Virus record (IMG/VR): IMGVR_UViG_3300017963_003169 | Coordinates: 1-48,372 of that record | DNA from: a virus | Reading direction: 5' to 3' (one strand) | Length of the DNA stretch: 48,372 nt | Shown: positions 24,785-32,673 of the stretch, piece by piece | Layout of the letters: each line of letters begins with the position of its first letter | How positions within the stretch are numbered: the stretch's first letter is position 1 | Program-made: the position numbers and the translations under genes | The notes under the pieces: generated by a model | Told to the model about the DNA's origin: nothing | Seen by the model: only the letters and a program-made list of their open reading frames with translations | Databases searched by the model: none

Positions 24785-24861
24785 GGTCAGGAATGTTCAC
24801 ATGAGCTACTCGATATATACCATATCTTTTGCGGCTATCTCTAGCACTCTCTCTCCTGACC
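24785..24861 (-). other. Multi-branched structured intergenic element, 77 nt
   Basis: GGTCAGGA/TCCTGACC (8 bp) encloses GCTA/TAGC with a GAGA (GNRA) tetraloop, GATAT/ATATC, and GAG/CTC helices on the minus strand. The length and cloverleaf-like outline recall a tRNA, but no T-arm, invariant bases or anticodon arm fit, so it is not called as one. Confidence 0.55.
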
Positions 24862-24933
24862 TTTGGTTGTTTAGACCGTATACATATTATCACCATCCAT
24901 ATTTCCGTTAATATTTACTGCAATTTCGACTCT

Positions 24934-24950
24934 CAGGAGCTTGTCTCCTG
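24934..24950. other. Perfect 6-bp hairpin after the 251-aa gene
   Basis: CAGGAG/CTCCTG with a 5-base loop, four bases after the stop of the 251-aa gene. No T-run follows on the minus strand. It may protect the 3' end of the mRNA. The rest of 24703-24954 holds the two larger elements above and no gene. Confidence 0.5.
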
Positions 24951-24954
24951 TGTC

Positions 24955-25710
24955 TTATTCCGTTCCTTTGGTCAATTCTACTGCTATCAATGAACTACCA
25001 TCAGCATTAAACCTCAATACTTCACGACCCTCTTCCCAAGCCAATGCCTTACCATGTCTATTAGCCAATCCATAACATACATCTACATTAGCCCAATCGG
25101 CATTGTCATTCGAGCTTGATATATTGATTCTACATAATAGTTCACCATTACGAGCAAGAACATCAACCGATGTAGGATGGTCAGTAAGCTGGATAGCCGT
25201 CCTGCGAAAACCCTCATCAACTCTGGTAGTCAAAGTAGCTTGAGCATCATTTTGACAAAACACAAATTCTCTTTTGCCATGTATTGGCATTTGACCTAGA
25301 ATTTGGTTTTCTTGATCCTCTGTCCATATCATCTCTGTTCTCTTTAACAATTCCAAAAATCCCCGTGTTCCTTCACCTATATACCCAAAACTGAAGCCAT
25401 ATAATATCAAGTCATTCTGTTTGGCTTCTACCCTTACTTCCCATTCACATTCATCTGTCTCTCTTATAGTCACTGATTGAATCGTACCAATCATCTCTTG
25501 ATAATAATTAAACGTTTCAAGACTATGACGTGTTATACCATTCTCTTTTTCAATAATCACCATCTTCTTCTCACCAATTGTAAATGCCAATTCGTTCTCG
25601 TATACCATATTCATGACTATCTCCAATCCCCTTGTTAGGGTGTCTAGCTGCTCCTGTATGCTGTTTCTAGGAGCAGCCCTATTATAATATATCACTACTG
25701 TATCTACCAA
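24955..25710 (-). CDS. Hypothetical protein, up to 251 aa
   Basis: The open frame begins at TTG 25710 overlapping the stop of the 61-aa gene, but no ribosome site precedes it. ATG 25614, with TTGGAG seven bases upstream, is at least as likely and gives 219 residues. The protein is mixed beta/alpha, with long amphipathic strands such as ECEWEVRVEAKQNDLILYG and LLCRINISSSND. No motif is recognised. Confidence 0.65.
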   Translation of the reverse strand: MVDTVVIYYNRAAPRNSIQEQLDTLTRGLEIVMNMVYENELAFTIGEKKMVIIEKENGITRHSLETFNYYQEMIGTIQSVTIRETDECEWEVRVEAKQNDLILYGFSFGYIGEGTRGFLELLKRTEMIWTEDQENQILGQMPIHGKREFVFCQNDAQATLTTRVDEGFRRTAIQLTDHPTSVDVLARNGELLCRINISSSNDNADWANVDVCYGLANRHGKALAWEEGREVLRFNADGSSLIAVELTKGTE

Positions 25711-25889
25711 TCAACCACTGCTGATTCCAACAATGCAGCCCTAATACCTTCTGCATCTTTATATTTATTCTCATGATAGAAGCTATAAGGCTTAGAAGCT
25801 ATCATTGCCGGATTCACCTTAATTACTACCTCCCATCGAATACCCGTCCACAACATCCTTGCCAATTCCAAAGCTATCCACCTATCCAT
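25704..25889 (-). CDS. Small protein, 61 aa
   Basis: ATG 25889 follows AAGGAGGTAGGTA, a very strong site. The N-terminus is an amphipathic helix (WIALELARMLWTGIRWEVVI). Its end overlaps the frame of the 251-aa gene. Function unknown. Confidence 0.65.
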   Translation of the reverse strand: MDRWIALELARMLWTGIRWEVVIKVNPAMIASKPYSFYHENKYKDAEGIRAALLESAVVDW

Positions 25890-25909
25890 TACCTACCTCC
25901 TTATGCTAT

Positions 25910-25965
25910 GAATTAAGCGGCTGTCTCAATTATTGAGTCTTGCCTCACCCTACCACCCTTAATTC
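25910..25965 (-). other. Structured intergenic element (pair member B)
   Basis: GAATTAAG/CTTAATTC (8 bp) encloses a CTCAA/TTGAG hairpin. On the minus strand it reads stem, GGTAGGGTGAGG, CAAGA, hairpin, CAGCCG, stem, matching the 24718-24773 element in order and in AAGA and CAGYCG. It lies between two small genes. Confidence 0.6.
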
Positions 25966-25983
25966 CTGTGTGAGATTGGAGGC

Positions 25984-26100
25984 TTATGCCTCCATTAGTC
26001 CTAAGATAATTCTCATCTCTGTAATAGTCATCTCAGGCTCGCCATCCAATAACTGCTCATTGTAAACTATGACCAATAATTCAATTTCTTCTTCTATCAT
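25984..26100 (-). CDS. Small acidic protein, 38 aa
   Basis: ATG 26100 overlaps the stop of the zinc-knuckle gene (ATGA), with AAAGGAGAAGAA upstream. The product (MIEEEIELLVIVYNEQLLDG, then EMTITEMRIILGLMEA) is acidic and helical. Its stop codon lies inside a GGAGGC/GCCTCC hairpin (25979-25992). Function unknown. Confidence 0.6.
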   Translation of the reverse strand: MIEEEIELLVIVYNEQLLDGEPEMTITEMRIILGLMEA

Positions 26101-26204
26101 TTCTTCTCCTTTACCTTTCCTGTGCCATTACATCTCAAACACTTATGTTCCTTATGCCTCATATATACATATACACCAGTTCCGAAACATCTTGGACAAG
26201 TCAT
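26097..26204 (-). CDS. DnaJ-type zinc-knuckle microprotein, 35 aa
   Basis: ATG 26204 follows TAGGAGGCACAA. CPRCFGTG and CLRCNGTGKV are two CxxCxGxG repeats like those of the DnaJ zinc centre. It is coupled to the 38-aa gene by an ATGA overlap. Such single-pair knuckles occur in phage early regions and usually bind protein or nucleic acid. Confidence 0.7.
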   Translation of the reverse strand: MTCPRCFGTGVYVYMRHKEHKCLRCNGTGKVKEKK

Positions 26205-26218
26205 TTGTGCCTCCTATG

Positions 26219-26797
26219 TTATTCTACCTCTTCTTCAAGAATAATAAATCCTGTTATCTTCTCAATATCTCTAAACATAAATACCAAATCTTGTCGGGCA
26301 TTTACCTTATCCTTTAGTCTCACAATCATTTCTTCTAAGTCTCTTGCTCTGCTAAAGGTATGAGAGGTATATATATAATCAGTAGGACTATCAAGCGAAA
26401 TATCTATTCTTGCAATCAATTCTTCCATATCTCGTTTGATATGCTCTGCTTCTTTACGAACCGCAACCTTTATCTCTCGTATATCGGAATTTGCTTTATT
26501 CCATATATACCGGGTTTCCTCTTTCGCTCTAGCCATATCCTGCTTAGCGACTTCTTCATCAGTGAGAATTATAGCAGCCATTGAAGCATGAATAGCATCC
26601 TGGCCAATACCCTTATCTATGCCTTGCTCTTTCAACCAATTAAATAATTCGGTTACATCTTCTTTAGCCTGTTTCGCCGTACAGGACTTCCACGTTCTAT
26701 ATACGGCTCTTGCTTCAGTTATTCCCGATTCGCTGTAAGCCTCAAAAATTTCTTGATACATAGCCACATCCTTGCTGTCTTTCTTTATCTTCCTCAT
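26219..26797 (-). CDS. Hypothetical helical protein, 192 aa
   Basis: ATG 26797 is preferred over the in-frame ATG at 26836 because AAGGAGAGAATA lies just upstream. The protein is mostly helical and charged, with likely coiled-coil segments (SDIREIKVAVRKEAEHIKR and RARDLEEMIVRLKDKVNAR). It is the first gene after the 27128 promoter, with a 320-base leader. Function unknown. Confidence 0.65.
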   Translation of the reverse strand: MRKIKKDSKDVAMYQEIFEAYSESGITEARAVYRTWKSCTAKQAKEDVTELFNWLKEQGIDKGIGQDAIHASMAAIILTDEEVAKQDMARAKEETRYIWNKANSDIREIKVAVRKEAEHIKRDMEELIARIDISLDSPTDYIYTSHTFSRARDLEEMIVRLKDKVNARQDLVFMFRDIEKITGFIILEEEVE

Positions 26798-27121
26798 TAT
26801 TCTCTCCTTAGTTATCGAACCACCACCTGCTTCCATTATGAAAGCTTACCCAACCCCTCAAGTGTGATTCATGTGTTGGATTTTTACGAGTCTGGAATGT
26901 CAAGTTGCTCTAAAGGAAGGCCTCAAGTTCTTCCCCCTGCAACTTCTTGTAACTTAACCAGCCCTCTTAATTCCGCCATTGAACTATCTAGCTTTATCTA
27001 GCCAGTGCCTTTACCTGCTTTGGAAGGTGTCCAACTTTTTACTTTTGGGCTTCCTCAATTCAGGATTGGTTGCTGTTTCAACCATTTGCTTCTCTAACCA
27101 ACTTCCTTATTTCCTCTTCCA
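26798..27121 (-). promoter_or_regulatory. Long structured 5' leader below a strong promoter
   Basis: About 320 bases between the predicted transcription start and the first gene. The clearest element is the stem AAGTTGC/GCAACTT at 26902-26945 with an inner GGAAG/CTTCC helix. A weaker enclosing pair GTTGGA/TCCAAC and a GGTTG/CAACC hairpin are also visible. Two tiny frames (14 and 24 codons) near the 5' end have no good start signals. No full gene is supported. Confidence 0.5.
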
Positions 27122-27127
27122 TCTAAG

Positions 27128-27156
27128 ATTATAACAGATTATAATATAAAAGTCAA
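27128..27156 (-). promoter_or_regulatory. Sigma-70 promoter with overlapping palindrome
   Basis: Minus strand TTGACT at 27156-27151, 17-base spacer, TATAAT at 27133-27128. The 18 bases ending in the -10 form the inverted repeat ATTATAA-TCTG-TTATAAT. The promoters at 35767 and 40615 share TTGACTTTT and this palindrome. The AT-rich stretch 27160-27319 above it holds no gene. Confidence 0.85.
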
Positions 27157-27319
27157 GAGAAAAATACAAAAAAATAGACTTTTTTAGGCTTTTTTATTAT
27201 AATTTATTATAATATTCCGCTAAACCTACTAATAGCAAGGGTTTATAGGTAGGTAAAATAATTCACTTAAACGTTGAAATTTCTGTATTTTAGCAAGTTT
27301 AGCAGAAATAAGGATGGTA

Positions 27320-27649
27320 TTATGTTTTTTTTATACTGAGGTTAAGATAGAATAATCTATCTTTTATGTACTGCTGATTTATCTTTAGCATCTGGGCTAA
27401 CTCCTGAACCGTCTTAGTCTGATGATAAGTTATCAATACTCGGTCTTGTGTGCTAGTCCATTTGTTCTCTGTCAGATTCAAGACTCTCAATCTACGATTT
27501 ATAACACTTTCACTACAGCCAAATCGTCGAGCTATATCTGGCACAGGCATATCTACTGCCCTTAAAGCTCTAAGTTTCACATCATTTTTATCATTCCATT
27601 TAACTCCTCGCGATTTGATTTTATATTCTTTACCCTTATATTTTAACAT
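27320..27649 (-). CDS. Helix-turn-helix DNA-binding protein, 109 aa
   Basis: ATG 27649 follows GGAGGAGGAAGAAATA. Residues 24-57 (KLRALRAVDMPVPDIARRFG, then CSESVINRRLRVLNL) make a homeodomain-like HTH, and 65-100 (WTSTQDRVLITYHQTKTVQE, LAQMLKINQQYIKDRL) a second similar unit. Such double-HTH proteins (GcrA/Myb-like) act as regulators. It is the last gene above the 27128 promoter. Confidence 0.75.
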   Translation of the reverse strand: MLKYKGKEYKIKSRGVKWNDKNDVKLRALRAVDMPVPDIARRFGCSESVINRRLRVLNLTENKWTSTQDRVLITYHQTKTVQELAQMLKINQQYIKDRLFYLNLSIKKT

Positions 27650-28065
27650 ATTATTTCTTCCTCCTCCTCAATTGAAGCTGCCATATTGTGTAAGGCATAT
27701 ACTGTATCACATCGTGGACATTGCCATACCTGATATTCATATATTGTCAAATCTACTTTATCTGATAAAGAATGCCTATTACAACAATATATATGAATAT
27801 ATCCATATTTACCAAGATTAAACGGAACAGTAACCTGTGTAACTCCATCCTCAATAGCTCTATCATATTCTTCTTTAGCCTTGATTTCACCATCAAGATA
27901 TGTCCAGACTCCTAACAATATATTATCTTTTCGTGGTAATTCTATCCCATAATTCTTGGCCTTATCTAACAGTTGTTGAGCAGTAATACCCTGCTGTCTA
28001 AATATATAATCAATGGCATGTCTTAATTCATCTGCTGTTTCTATAAAACTGATTTCTTTCATCAT
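27643..28065 (-). CDS. Hypothetical protein with C-terminal zinc knuckle, 140 aa
   Basis: ATG 28065 overlaps the stop of the 22-aa gene; its end overlaps the HTH gene by 7 bases. The N-terminal half is helical (ELRHAIDYIFRQQGITAQQL); the C-terminal part YIHIYCCNRH and WQCPRCDTVYAL holds a likely Cys4/His metal site. No family recognised. Confidence 0.65.
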   Translation of the reverse strand: MMKEISFIETADELRHAIDYIFRQQGITAQQLLDKAKNYGIELPRKDNILLGVWTYLDGEIKAKEEYDRAIEDGVTQVTVPFNLGKYGYIHIYCCNRHSLSDKVDLTIYEYQVWQCPRCDTVYALHNMAASIEEEEEIIC

Positions 28066-28130
28066 TCCACCTCTATAGTATCATCTCTTTTCCAATTAGG
28101 ATTATATCGTACATTTATTACTTTGGTCAT
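28062..28130 (-). CDS. Mini-gene, 22 aa
   Basis: ATG 28130 follows AAGGAGAAAT. The product (MTKVINVRYNPNWKRDDTIE plus VE) ends in TGATG overlapping the next start. It could be a real peptide or a translational coupler for the 140-aa gene. Confidence 0.45.
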   Translation of the reverse strand: MTKVINVRYNPNWKRDDTIEVE

Positions 28131-28144
28131 ATTTCTCCTTTTCA

Positions 28145-28645
28145 CTATCTAGGAATAACATCAATACCATAATATTTCCTGATCTTTGCAATAGCTTCCT
28201 TTCGAATTTTACTTATCAATGGTCTACTCAATTTATATATATCAGCGATCTCCCTATCCAGCCACCCTTCGCAATAATAAAGTCTGAGCATTTCTTTCTC
28301 CCTATCCTTAAGAATTGCTAAAAACGTTTCAACATCATTAATAGCATTAACACCAGCCTCGAAACTTGGCACTACAAAATTTTCTGGATAAAGTACAGGC
28401 ATCGTTTCATGCAAAGGTATTTCCACATCAGAATACGATATTTCCCGTATATTTGTTTTTGGATCATGTTTATATCTAGAACTTCTATATTCATCCATAG
28501 CACCATACTTGGCAGCCCAGAAAGGATTTCCCTGCCACATTGAGATGTCGATCTCCTGCTGCATATCTTGAGCATTGTGATAATCGCCATGAGCAATAGC
28601 TATAGCAGCAGGAGAAGGACGTTTATATTTTGATCTATCTACCAT
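28145..28645 (-). CDS. Sigma-region-4-like transcription regulator, 166 aa
   Basis: The C-terminal 65 residues read as a sigma-70 region 4 / ArpU-type domain: AILKDREKEMLRLYYCEGWL, then DREIADIYKLSRPLISKIRK, ending in AIAKIRKYYG. The LSRPLISKIRKEA part is the recognition helix. The first 95 residues are not recognised. It may act as a phage regulator of late transcription. Start ATG 28645. Confidence 0.75.
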   Translation of the reverse strand: MVDRSKYKRPSPAAIAIAHGDYHNAQDMQQEIDISMWQGNPFWAAKYGAMDEYRSSRYKHDPKTNIREISYSDVEIPLHETMPVLYPENFVVPSFEAGVNAINDVETFLAILKDREKEMLRLYYCEGWLDREIADIYKLSRPLISKIRKEAIAKIRKYYGIDVIPR

Positions 28646-28655
28646 AATCCATCAA

Positions 28656-29096
28656 CTATTTATTATGAGACAGCTTATTAGGTTTCCCAATCACCTTATC
28701 AATATCAGATAATTCTGACCAATCACTAGGATCATCATCACCAGGATATCTATTCCGTATTCTCATAACGAAATCCCTACTCTCAATATTATATATCGTC
28801 ATCATTACAATGACTTTTCTAAATGGTTCACCGGGTGGTTGCCATAAAGCAGCTTCCCACGTCTCGGAAACTTCCAACTTGGTAGTATGAGTTATATTGG
28901 TCGAAACTGGCTCTGGTGAATACGTTATTGAATCAATCGTAAAATACTGTTGTACTGCATCCCCACCACTGATCCACGTTGGAGTAGCTGCACCAACAAA
29001 CATGAGCTCTATGTCCTCTGCCAATACCTCAGGCTCTTGTGCAAATGCTAATGATACAAAACACATCAAAAACACAATACAAATAAAATACTTCAT
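28656..29096 (-). CDS. Exported protein with signal peptide, 146 aa
   Basis: The N-terminus MKYFICIVFLMCFVSLAFAQ is a classical signal peptide with a likely cut after LAFA. The mature part is beta-rich and Cys-free, with no enzyme motif. Start ATG 29096 has GGGAGGTAAGGTAAA upstream. An exported small phage protein could be a superinfection-exclusion or envelope factor; this is a guess. Confidence 0.75.
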   Translation of the reverse strand: MKYFICIVFLMCFVSLAFAQEPEVLAEDIELMFVGAATPTWISGGDAVQQYFTIDSITYSPEPVSTNITHTTKLEVSETWEAALWQPPGEPFRKVIVMMTIYNIESRDFVMRIRNRYPGDDDPSDWSELSDIDKVIGKPNKLSHNK

Positions 29097-29201
29097 TTTA
29101 CCTTACCTCCCTATATTATTTCATCTGGAAATAATAATAACACTCGTTCAGTCGTCTTATCTACATCTTCTGGATAAACCTGATATTCTCCATCGCCATC
29201 A

Positions 29202-29381
29202 TCACCTCCCTAATTTAGCCCAGAATAGATATACTGCACAATCAGACCAACGACACAGACATAAGATGCCCCTTCTATGTGGCAAATCCTTATTAGACAA
29301 TGGAGCAAGACTATCTCCTATATGTCCACATACAGGACAGATGCGATATTCTTTAGGTATTACTTTATTATCTGTTCTCAT
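29202..29381 (-). CDS. Zinc-finger protein, 59 aa, possibly longer by frameshift
   Basis: ATG 29381 overlaps the stop of the DUF5131 gene (TAATG) with AGAGAGG upstream. Motifs YRICPVCGHIGD and GILCLCRWSDC form a Cys4-type site. It stops at TGA 29204, within GGGAGGTGATG. In the +1 frame directly after the stop, 30 more sense codons of coding-like character (DDGDGEYQVYPEDVDKTTER and on) run to TAG at 29111 without any start codon. Confidence 0.65.
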   Translation of the reverse strand: MRTDNKVIPKEYRICPVCGHIGDSLAPLSNKDLPHRRGILCLCRWSDCAVYLFWAKLGR

Positions 29382-30145
29382 TATATCCTCTCTGGAAATT
29401 CTCTAATCATTAAATCATCTGGAATAGGCTCTTTGTTGCTCATGTGTTTCATAAAAAAAGCCACTCCATGCTCTCGACACATATCTCTAATCTCTCTAGC
29501 CCAATCAGGATTCATATAACGTGCACCCGGCCCCGTCTCAGCCCCTACAATACACCAGCTTATCCCGGATAAAGCTAAATGTTTTAATGATTCAAGTAAT
29601 GGCTCACATGATAGGAACTTAGTCTGGGCATCTATGGCTCGCAAATCGTCTATACGATACAAATTCTGCTCATTCTCTACAGTAACACCCATCCATATAT
29701 TTGATGTGAAATGAAGTCCTAAGCCCCGATGGTTACACAAGTCCTCCATCCTCTTCGATCTCTTAGTAAGTACCTGCCATATATGTTGATCATATCTATT
29801 CATATTCTCAAATAACCAGTCTATATACCAGTATGGCACATCTTGATGAAAAGTGTCGGACATAGAGTTTAGGAACACACTTCTTGGCTTCTTCCAATCC
29901 GACACTTCCTGCCATGTTTTAGGGTGAATCTTTATTTTATCAAAACCAAATTTATATTTATCCAATCCTTTACCCGGATTCTCACCTTTAGCTATCTTAG
30001 CATAATACATAGCCTGTAATCGTTTAGTCATTCGTCTGGCATAGCAGGAACGACATCCACTGCTGATAGCAGTACAGCCCGTGATACAATTTAATGTTTC
30101 GCCCTTCCAGCCCGGAATATGTGTCCACTCAATCTTAGTCATCAT
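29381..30145 (-). CDS. DUF5131 / phage Gp37-Gp68-like protein
   Basis: 254 residues. The N-terminus KIEWTHIPGWKGETLNCITG and CTAISSGCRSCYARRM carries the family's conserved cysteines (radical SAM-like spacing), followed by HPKTWQ, FLNSMSDTFHQDVP, QVLTKRSKRM, NIWMGVTVEN and a terminal CIVGAETGPGARYM. The family is common in phages and mobile elements; its reaction is not established. Start ATG 30145 overlaps the XRE-HNH gene by 11 bases. Confidence 0.88.
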   Translation of the reverse strand: MMTKIEWTHIPGWKGETLNCITGCTAISSGCRSCYARRMTKRLQAMYYAKIAKGENPGKGLDKYKFGFDKIKIHPKTWQEVSDWKKPRSVFLNSMSDTFHQDVPYWYIDWLFENMNRYDQHIWQVLTKRSKRMEDLCNHRGLGLHFTSNIWMGVTVENEQNLYRIDDLRAIDAQTKFLSCEPLLESLKHLALSGISWCIVGAETGPGARYMNPDWAREIRDMCREHGVAFFMKHMSNKEPIPDDLMIREFPERI

Positions 30146-30839
30146 CTTCCTCTTTTTTTAATTTTTCCCACTCTTCATTAAGGTATCTCACTTCTAACGG
30201 AAAATCTATCTCATATTCTTCCTGAAACGTTACCTTCCCCATATCGTGAACTTCTCTATGATGTAACCTACATAAAGGCACAGCAGAATAATCAGACCCC
30301 TTAAGACCTGTTCCACCAGTCTCAGTATGATGTGCATGTGAAGGCGAACCAAAACATACTATACATTTCTTGGCACGAATCCAGTTCAGATACTCTTCCG
30401 AACGTGGTATCTTAACCTTTTGCGCCTCCATAATCTTCTCCTGTAGCTCATCAATAAAGTTCATATCCATAAATAATACTTCTAATGTTAAACTATATAT
30501 TCTATCAAGTCTCTGTTTTTTACTTCCCTTCTTAGCAAGAATAATATCAATGATTTTTAATAATGCTTCTAATTCATTAGACATCATTCCTGCTTTTTTC
30601 AAGAGTCTATGATACATCTGTAACCAATCAATCTCGTCATCCAGTACAGTCTCAATCCTTTGCGATAATACCCATGCAAGATACGATATACGTTTAATCG
30701 TTATTGTTCTTTTACCAGTCTCAACATCTGACCAGTATGCAGGACTACAGCCCATCACATCTCTGGCAAAGGTATTAAGTGATATATCAAGCTGCTCTCT
30801 TTGTTCTCTTACATACTTTCCAAAAGCTTCGTTAATCAT
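30135..30839 (-). CDS. XRE-type HTH fused to an HNH-like nuclease domain, 234 aa
   Basis: Residues about 1-70 (YVREQREQLDISLNTFARDV, GCSPAYWSDVETGKRTITIK) are a Cro/C1-type HTH. A helical linker follows. Residues about 150-220 (RAKKCIVCFGSPSHAHHTET, YSAVPLCRLHHREVHDMGK) match the HNH-like DUF968/Ref-type module with paired Cys and His. ATG 30839 follows AAGGAGAGATC. The fusion could be a recombination-associated nuclease aimed by the HTH. Both parts look complete. Confidence 0.8.
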   Translation of the reverse strand: MINEAFGKYVREQREQLDISLNTFARDVMGCSPAYWSDVETGKRTITIKRISYLAWVLSQRIETVLDDEIDWLQMYHRLLKKAGMMSNELEALLKIIDIILAKKGSKKQRLDRIYSLTLEVLFMDMNFIDELQEKIMEAQKVKIPRSEEYLNWIRAKKCIVCFGSPSHAHHTETGGTGLKGSDYSAVPLCRLHHREVHDMGKVTFQEEYEIDFPLEVRYLNEEWEKLKKEEDDD

Positions 30840-31065
30840 GATCTCTCCTTCTTTCCTGTTGTTTTACAGCTACATATTTCCTCATCTGTGATTCCACTGT
30901 ATCAAGCCGCTGTTTAAGACTAACCACCTCCTTTTGTAATTTCTCCAACAGTTCGATAGCTCCAGGTATATGACCTAAATCTTTCTCTATGACTTCTTTC
31001 TTAGCTGGTTTCTGAAGATTAGCAATAAATTTTTTGCCTTTACGATTATTTGGTACTTGTATCAT
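30832..31065 (-). CDS. Small coiled-coil protein, 77 aa
   Basis: ATG 31065 follows AGAGGCAGGGAT. The central part (AIELLEKLQKEVVSLKQRLD, then TVESQMRKYV) is a clear coiled coil with basic ends. It overlaps the XRE-HNH gene by 8 bases. Function unknown. Confidence 0.65.
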   Translation of the reverse strand: MIQVPNNRKGKKFIANLQKPAKKEVIEKDLGHIPGAIELLEKLQKEVVSLKQRLDTVESQMRKYVAVKQQERRRDHD

Positions 31066-31078
31066 ATCCCTGCCTCTT

Positions 31079-31282
31079 TCATTCTTTCATGTATTGAGCT
31101 AATACAGTATTCAACCGTATCTGCTCTGCCCTGACTTCATGTAATTGCTGGCTAATAAGCTCATCTCTTTCTTTGGAATATTCATTTACATTTCTTAACC
31201 CAAATGTTAAAAAAATTATAGCTATAGAAATGGATAAAATTATAATTGCTAATAATATCCATATCTTATTCGATATAATCAT
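31079..31282 (-). CDS. Small single-span membrane protein, 67 aa
   Basis: Residues 6-28 (KIWILLAIIILSISIAIIFL) are one membrane segment, followed by an acidic coiled coil (SKERDELISQQLHEVRAEQI). Small proteins of this type in phage early regions may act at the envelope, but the sequence gives no function. Start ATG 31282. Confidence 0.65.
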   Translation of the reverse strand: MIISNKIWILLAIIILSISIAIIFLTFGLRNVNEYSKERDELISQQLHEVRAEQIRLNTVLAQYMKE

Positions 31283-31293
31283 TATCCTATCTC

Positions 31294-32673
31294 CTATATC
31301 GGAAATGGTTCTCTCATATATCCTTTAGCCAAATTCTCAAATCGTAACTTACTCATATTAAACATTAACTTAATCGTTCCAGTAGGCCCATTTCGTTGCT
31401 TACGAATAATCACTTCAGTAGTATGATCGGCTAAATCTTTATCATAATAGCTCTCTCTATATAAGAACATAATCACATCAGCATCTTGCTCTATAGAACC
31501 ACTGCCTCGTAAATCAGACATCCCAGGTCGCTTGTCAGGCGCACCTTCCACACGTCTACTTAACTGAGAAGCTACAAGAATAGGTATATTCAATTCTCTA
31601 GCCAATTTCTTCAAGCCTTTTGATACATTGCTTAATTCCTGCTCTCGATTACCATATCTTAAAGTAGGATCGCTAATCTCTTGAATATAATCTACAGCTA
31701 TTAACTGAATATCATATTGCATTTTGGCTTGGTAAGCCTTCGTTCTCAAATCGCCAATACTGATACCGGCAGTATCATCTATAACGATAGGAGCTTCTGA
31801 TAACTGTCCTGCTCCTATTGCCAACTTCCGCCAGTCCATTTCTCTCACTGTTCCATCCCGCAATGATTGACATGCCACATCACTTATAGAGCCTAGCATC
31901 CTGATTACTACCATCTCTCTGTGCATCTCTGGTGAAAATAATAATACAGGCTGCTTATTCTTCACAGCAATATGCTCAATAATTCTTTGTATTATAGCAG
32001 ATTTTCCCATCGACGGCCTTGCTCCAATCACAATATATTCTGCTTTATGTAATCCCGCTATCATAGCATCTAAATCACTAAATCCGGTCGCCATCCCTGT
32101 GATACCATCCTTACTCTGATATGCCTCATTGATATGATTAAAAGCCTCCTTTATAGTAGACTTAAATGAGACTAAATCATTGGATTCCTTACTGGTTATA
32201 TCCATCACCTTAAGTTGGCTGGTAGACATTAAATCTTGAGCAGTAACCCCATCATCAAAAGCATTATTATATATTTCAGCAGATACACTAATTATTTTCC
32301 TTCGTATAGCCTCATCTCTAACTAGCTTGACATAATATTCTACATTCTGAATGGTAGGTATTGATTCTATCATCTCGTCTAGATATGGCACACCACCAAC
32401 GGCTTCTAAATCAGATGTACTTTCTAACTGCTCGGTAATCGTAAGTAAATCTACCGGTGAGGCATTATTGAATAATGTCTCTATAGCCTTATATATCAAC
32501 CTATGAGATTCCTTGTAGAAATCACCAGCATCCATTTTAGATAATACCAAAGGTACTACCTGTTTACTATCCTCTGCCATCATCATAGCACCTAAAATGG
32601 CTCTTTCCGCATCGACATTCTGCGGTGCTACCCTATCAGGCCATCTAGCTACATTAAGATTCTTGTTATCCAA
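31294..32673 (-). CDS. dnaB: Replicative DNA helicase DnaB
   Basis: 459 residues. The N-terminal DnaB domain begins with VAPQNVDAERAILGAMMMAE; the RecA-like C-domain has Walker A GARPSMGKSA (217-226), the KQPVLLFSPEMHREMV segment, VDYIQEIS and the ELSNVSKGLKKLARELNIPI block. TTG 32673 is chosen as start because GGGGGAGGGGG lies five to seven bases upstream; the ATG at 32706 has no site and would be inside the preceding gene. The enzyme unwinds the phage replication fork. Confidence 0.95.
   Translation of the reverse strand: MDNKNLNVARWPDRVAPQNVDAERAILGAMMMAEDSKQVVPLVLSKMDAGDFYKESHRLIYKAIETLFNNASPVDLLTITEQLESTSDLEAVGGVPYLDEMIESIPTIQNVEYYVKLVRDEAIRRKIISVSAEIYNNAFDDGVTAQDLMSTSQLKVMDITSKESNDLVSFKSTIKEAFNHINEAYQSKDGITGMATGFSDLDAMIAGLHKAEYIVIGARPSMGKSAIIQRIIEHIAVKNKQPVLLFSPEMHREMVVIRMLGSISDVACQSLRDGTVREMDWRKLAIGAGQLSEAPIVIDDTAGISIGDLRTKAYQAKMQYDIQLIAVDYIQEISDPTLRYGNREQELSNVSKGLKKLARELNIPILVASQLSRRVEGAPDKRPGMSDLRGSGSIEQDADVIMFLYRESYYDKDLADHTTEVIIRKQRNGPTGTIKLMFNMSKLRFENLAKGYMREPFPI

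Noticed and set aside
24785-24861. tRNA gene
   Set aside because: Length fits, but no T-arm with the TTC-type loop and no anticodon arm can be formed.
26753-27001. Plus-strand 82-aa frame in the leader region
   Set aside because: Runs against the operon, no ribosome site, low-complexity composition; chance frame.
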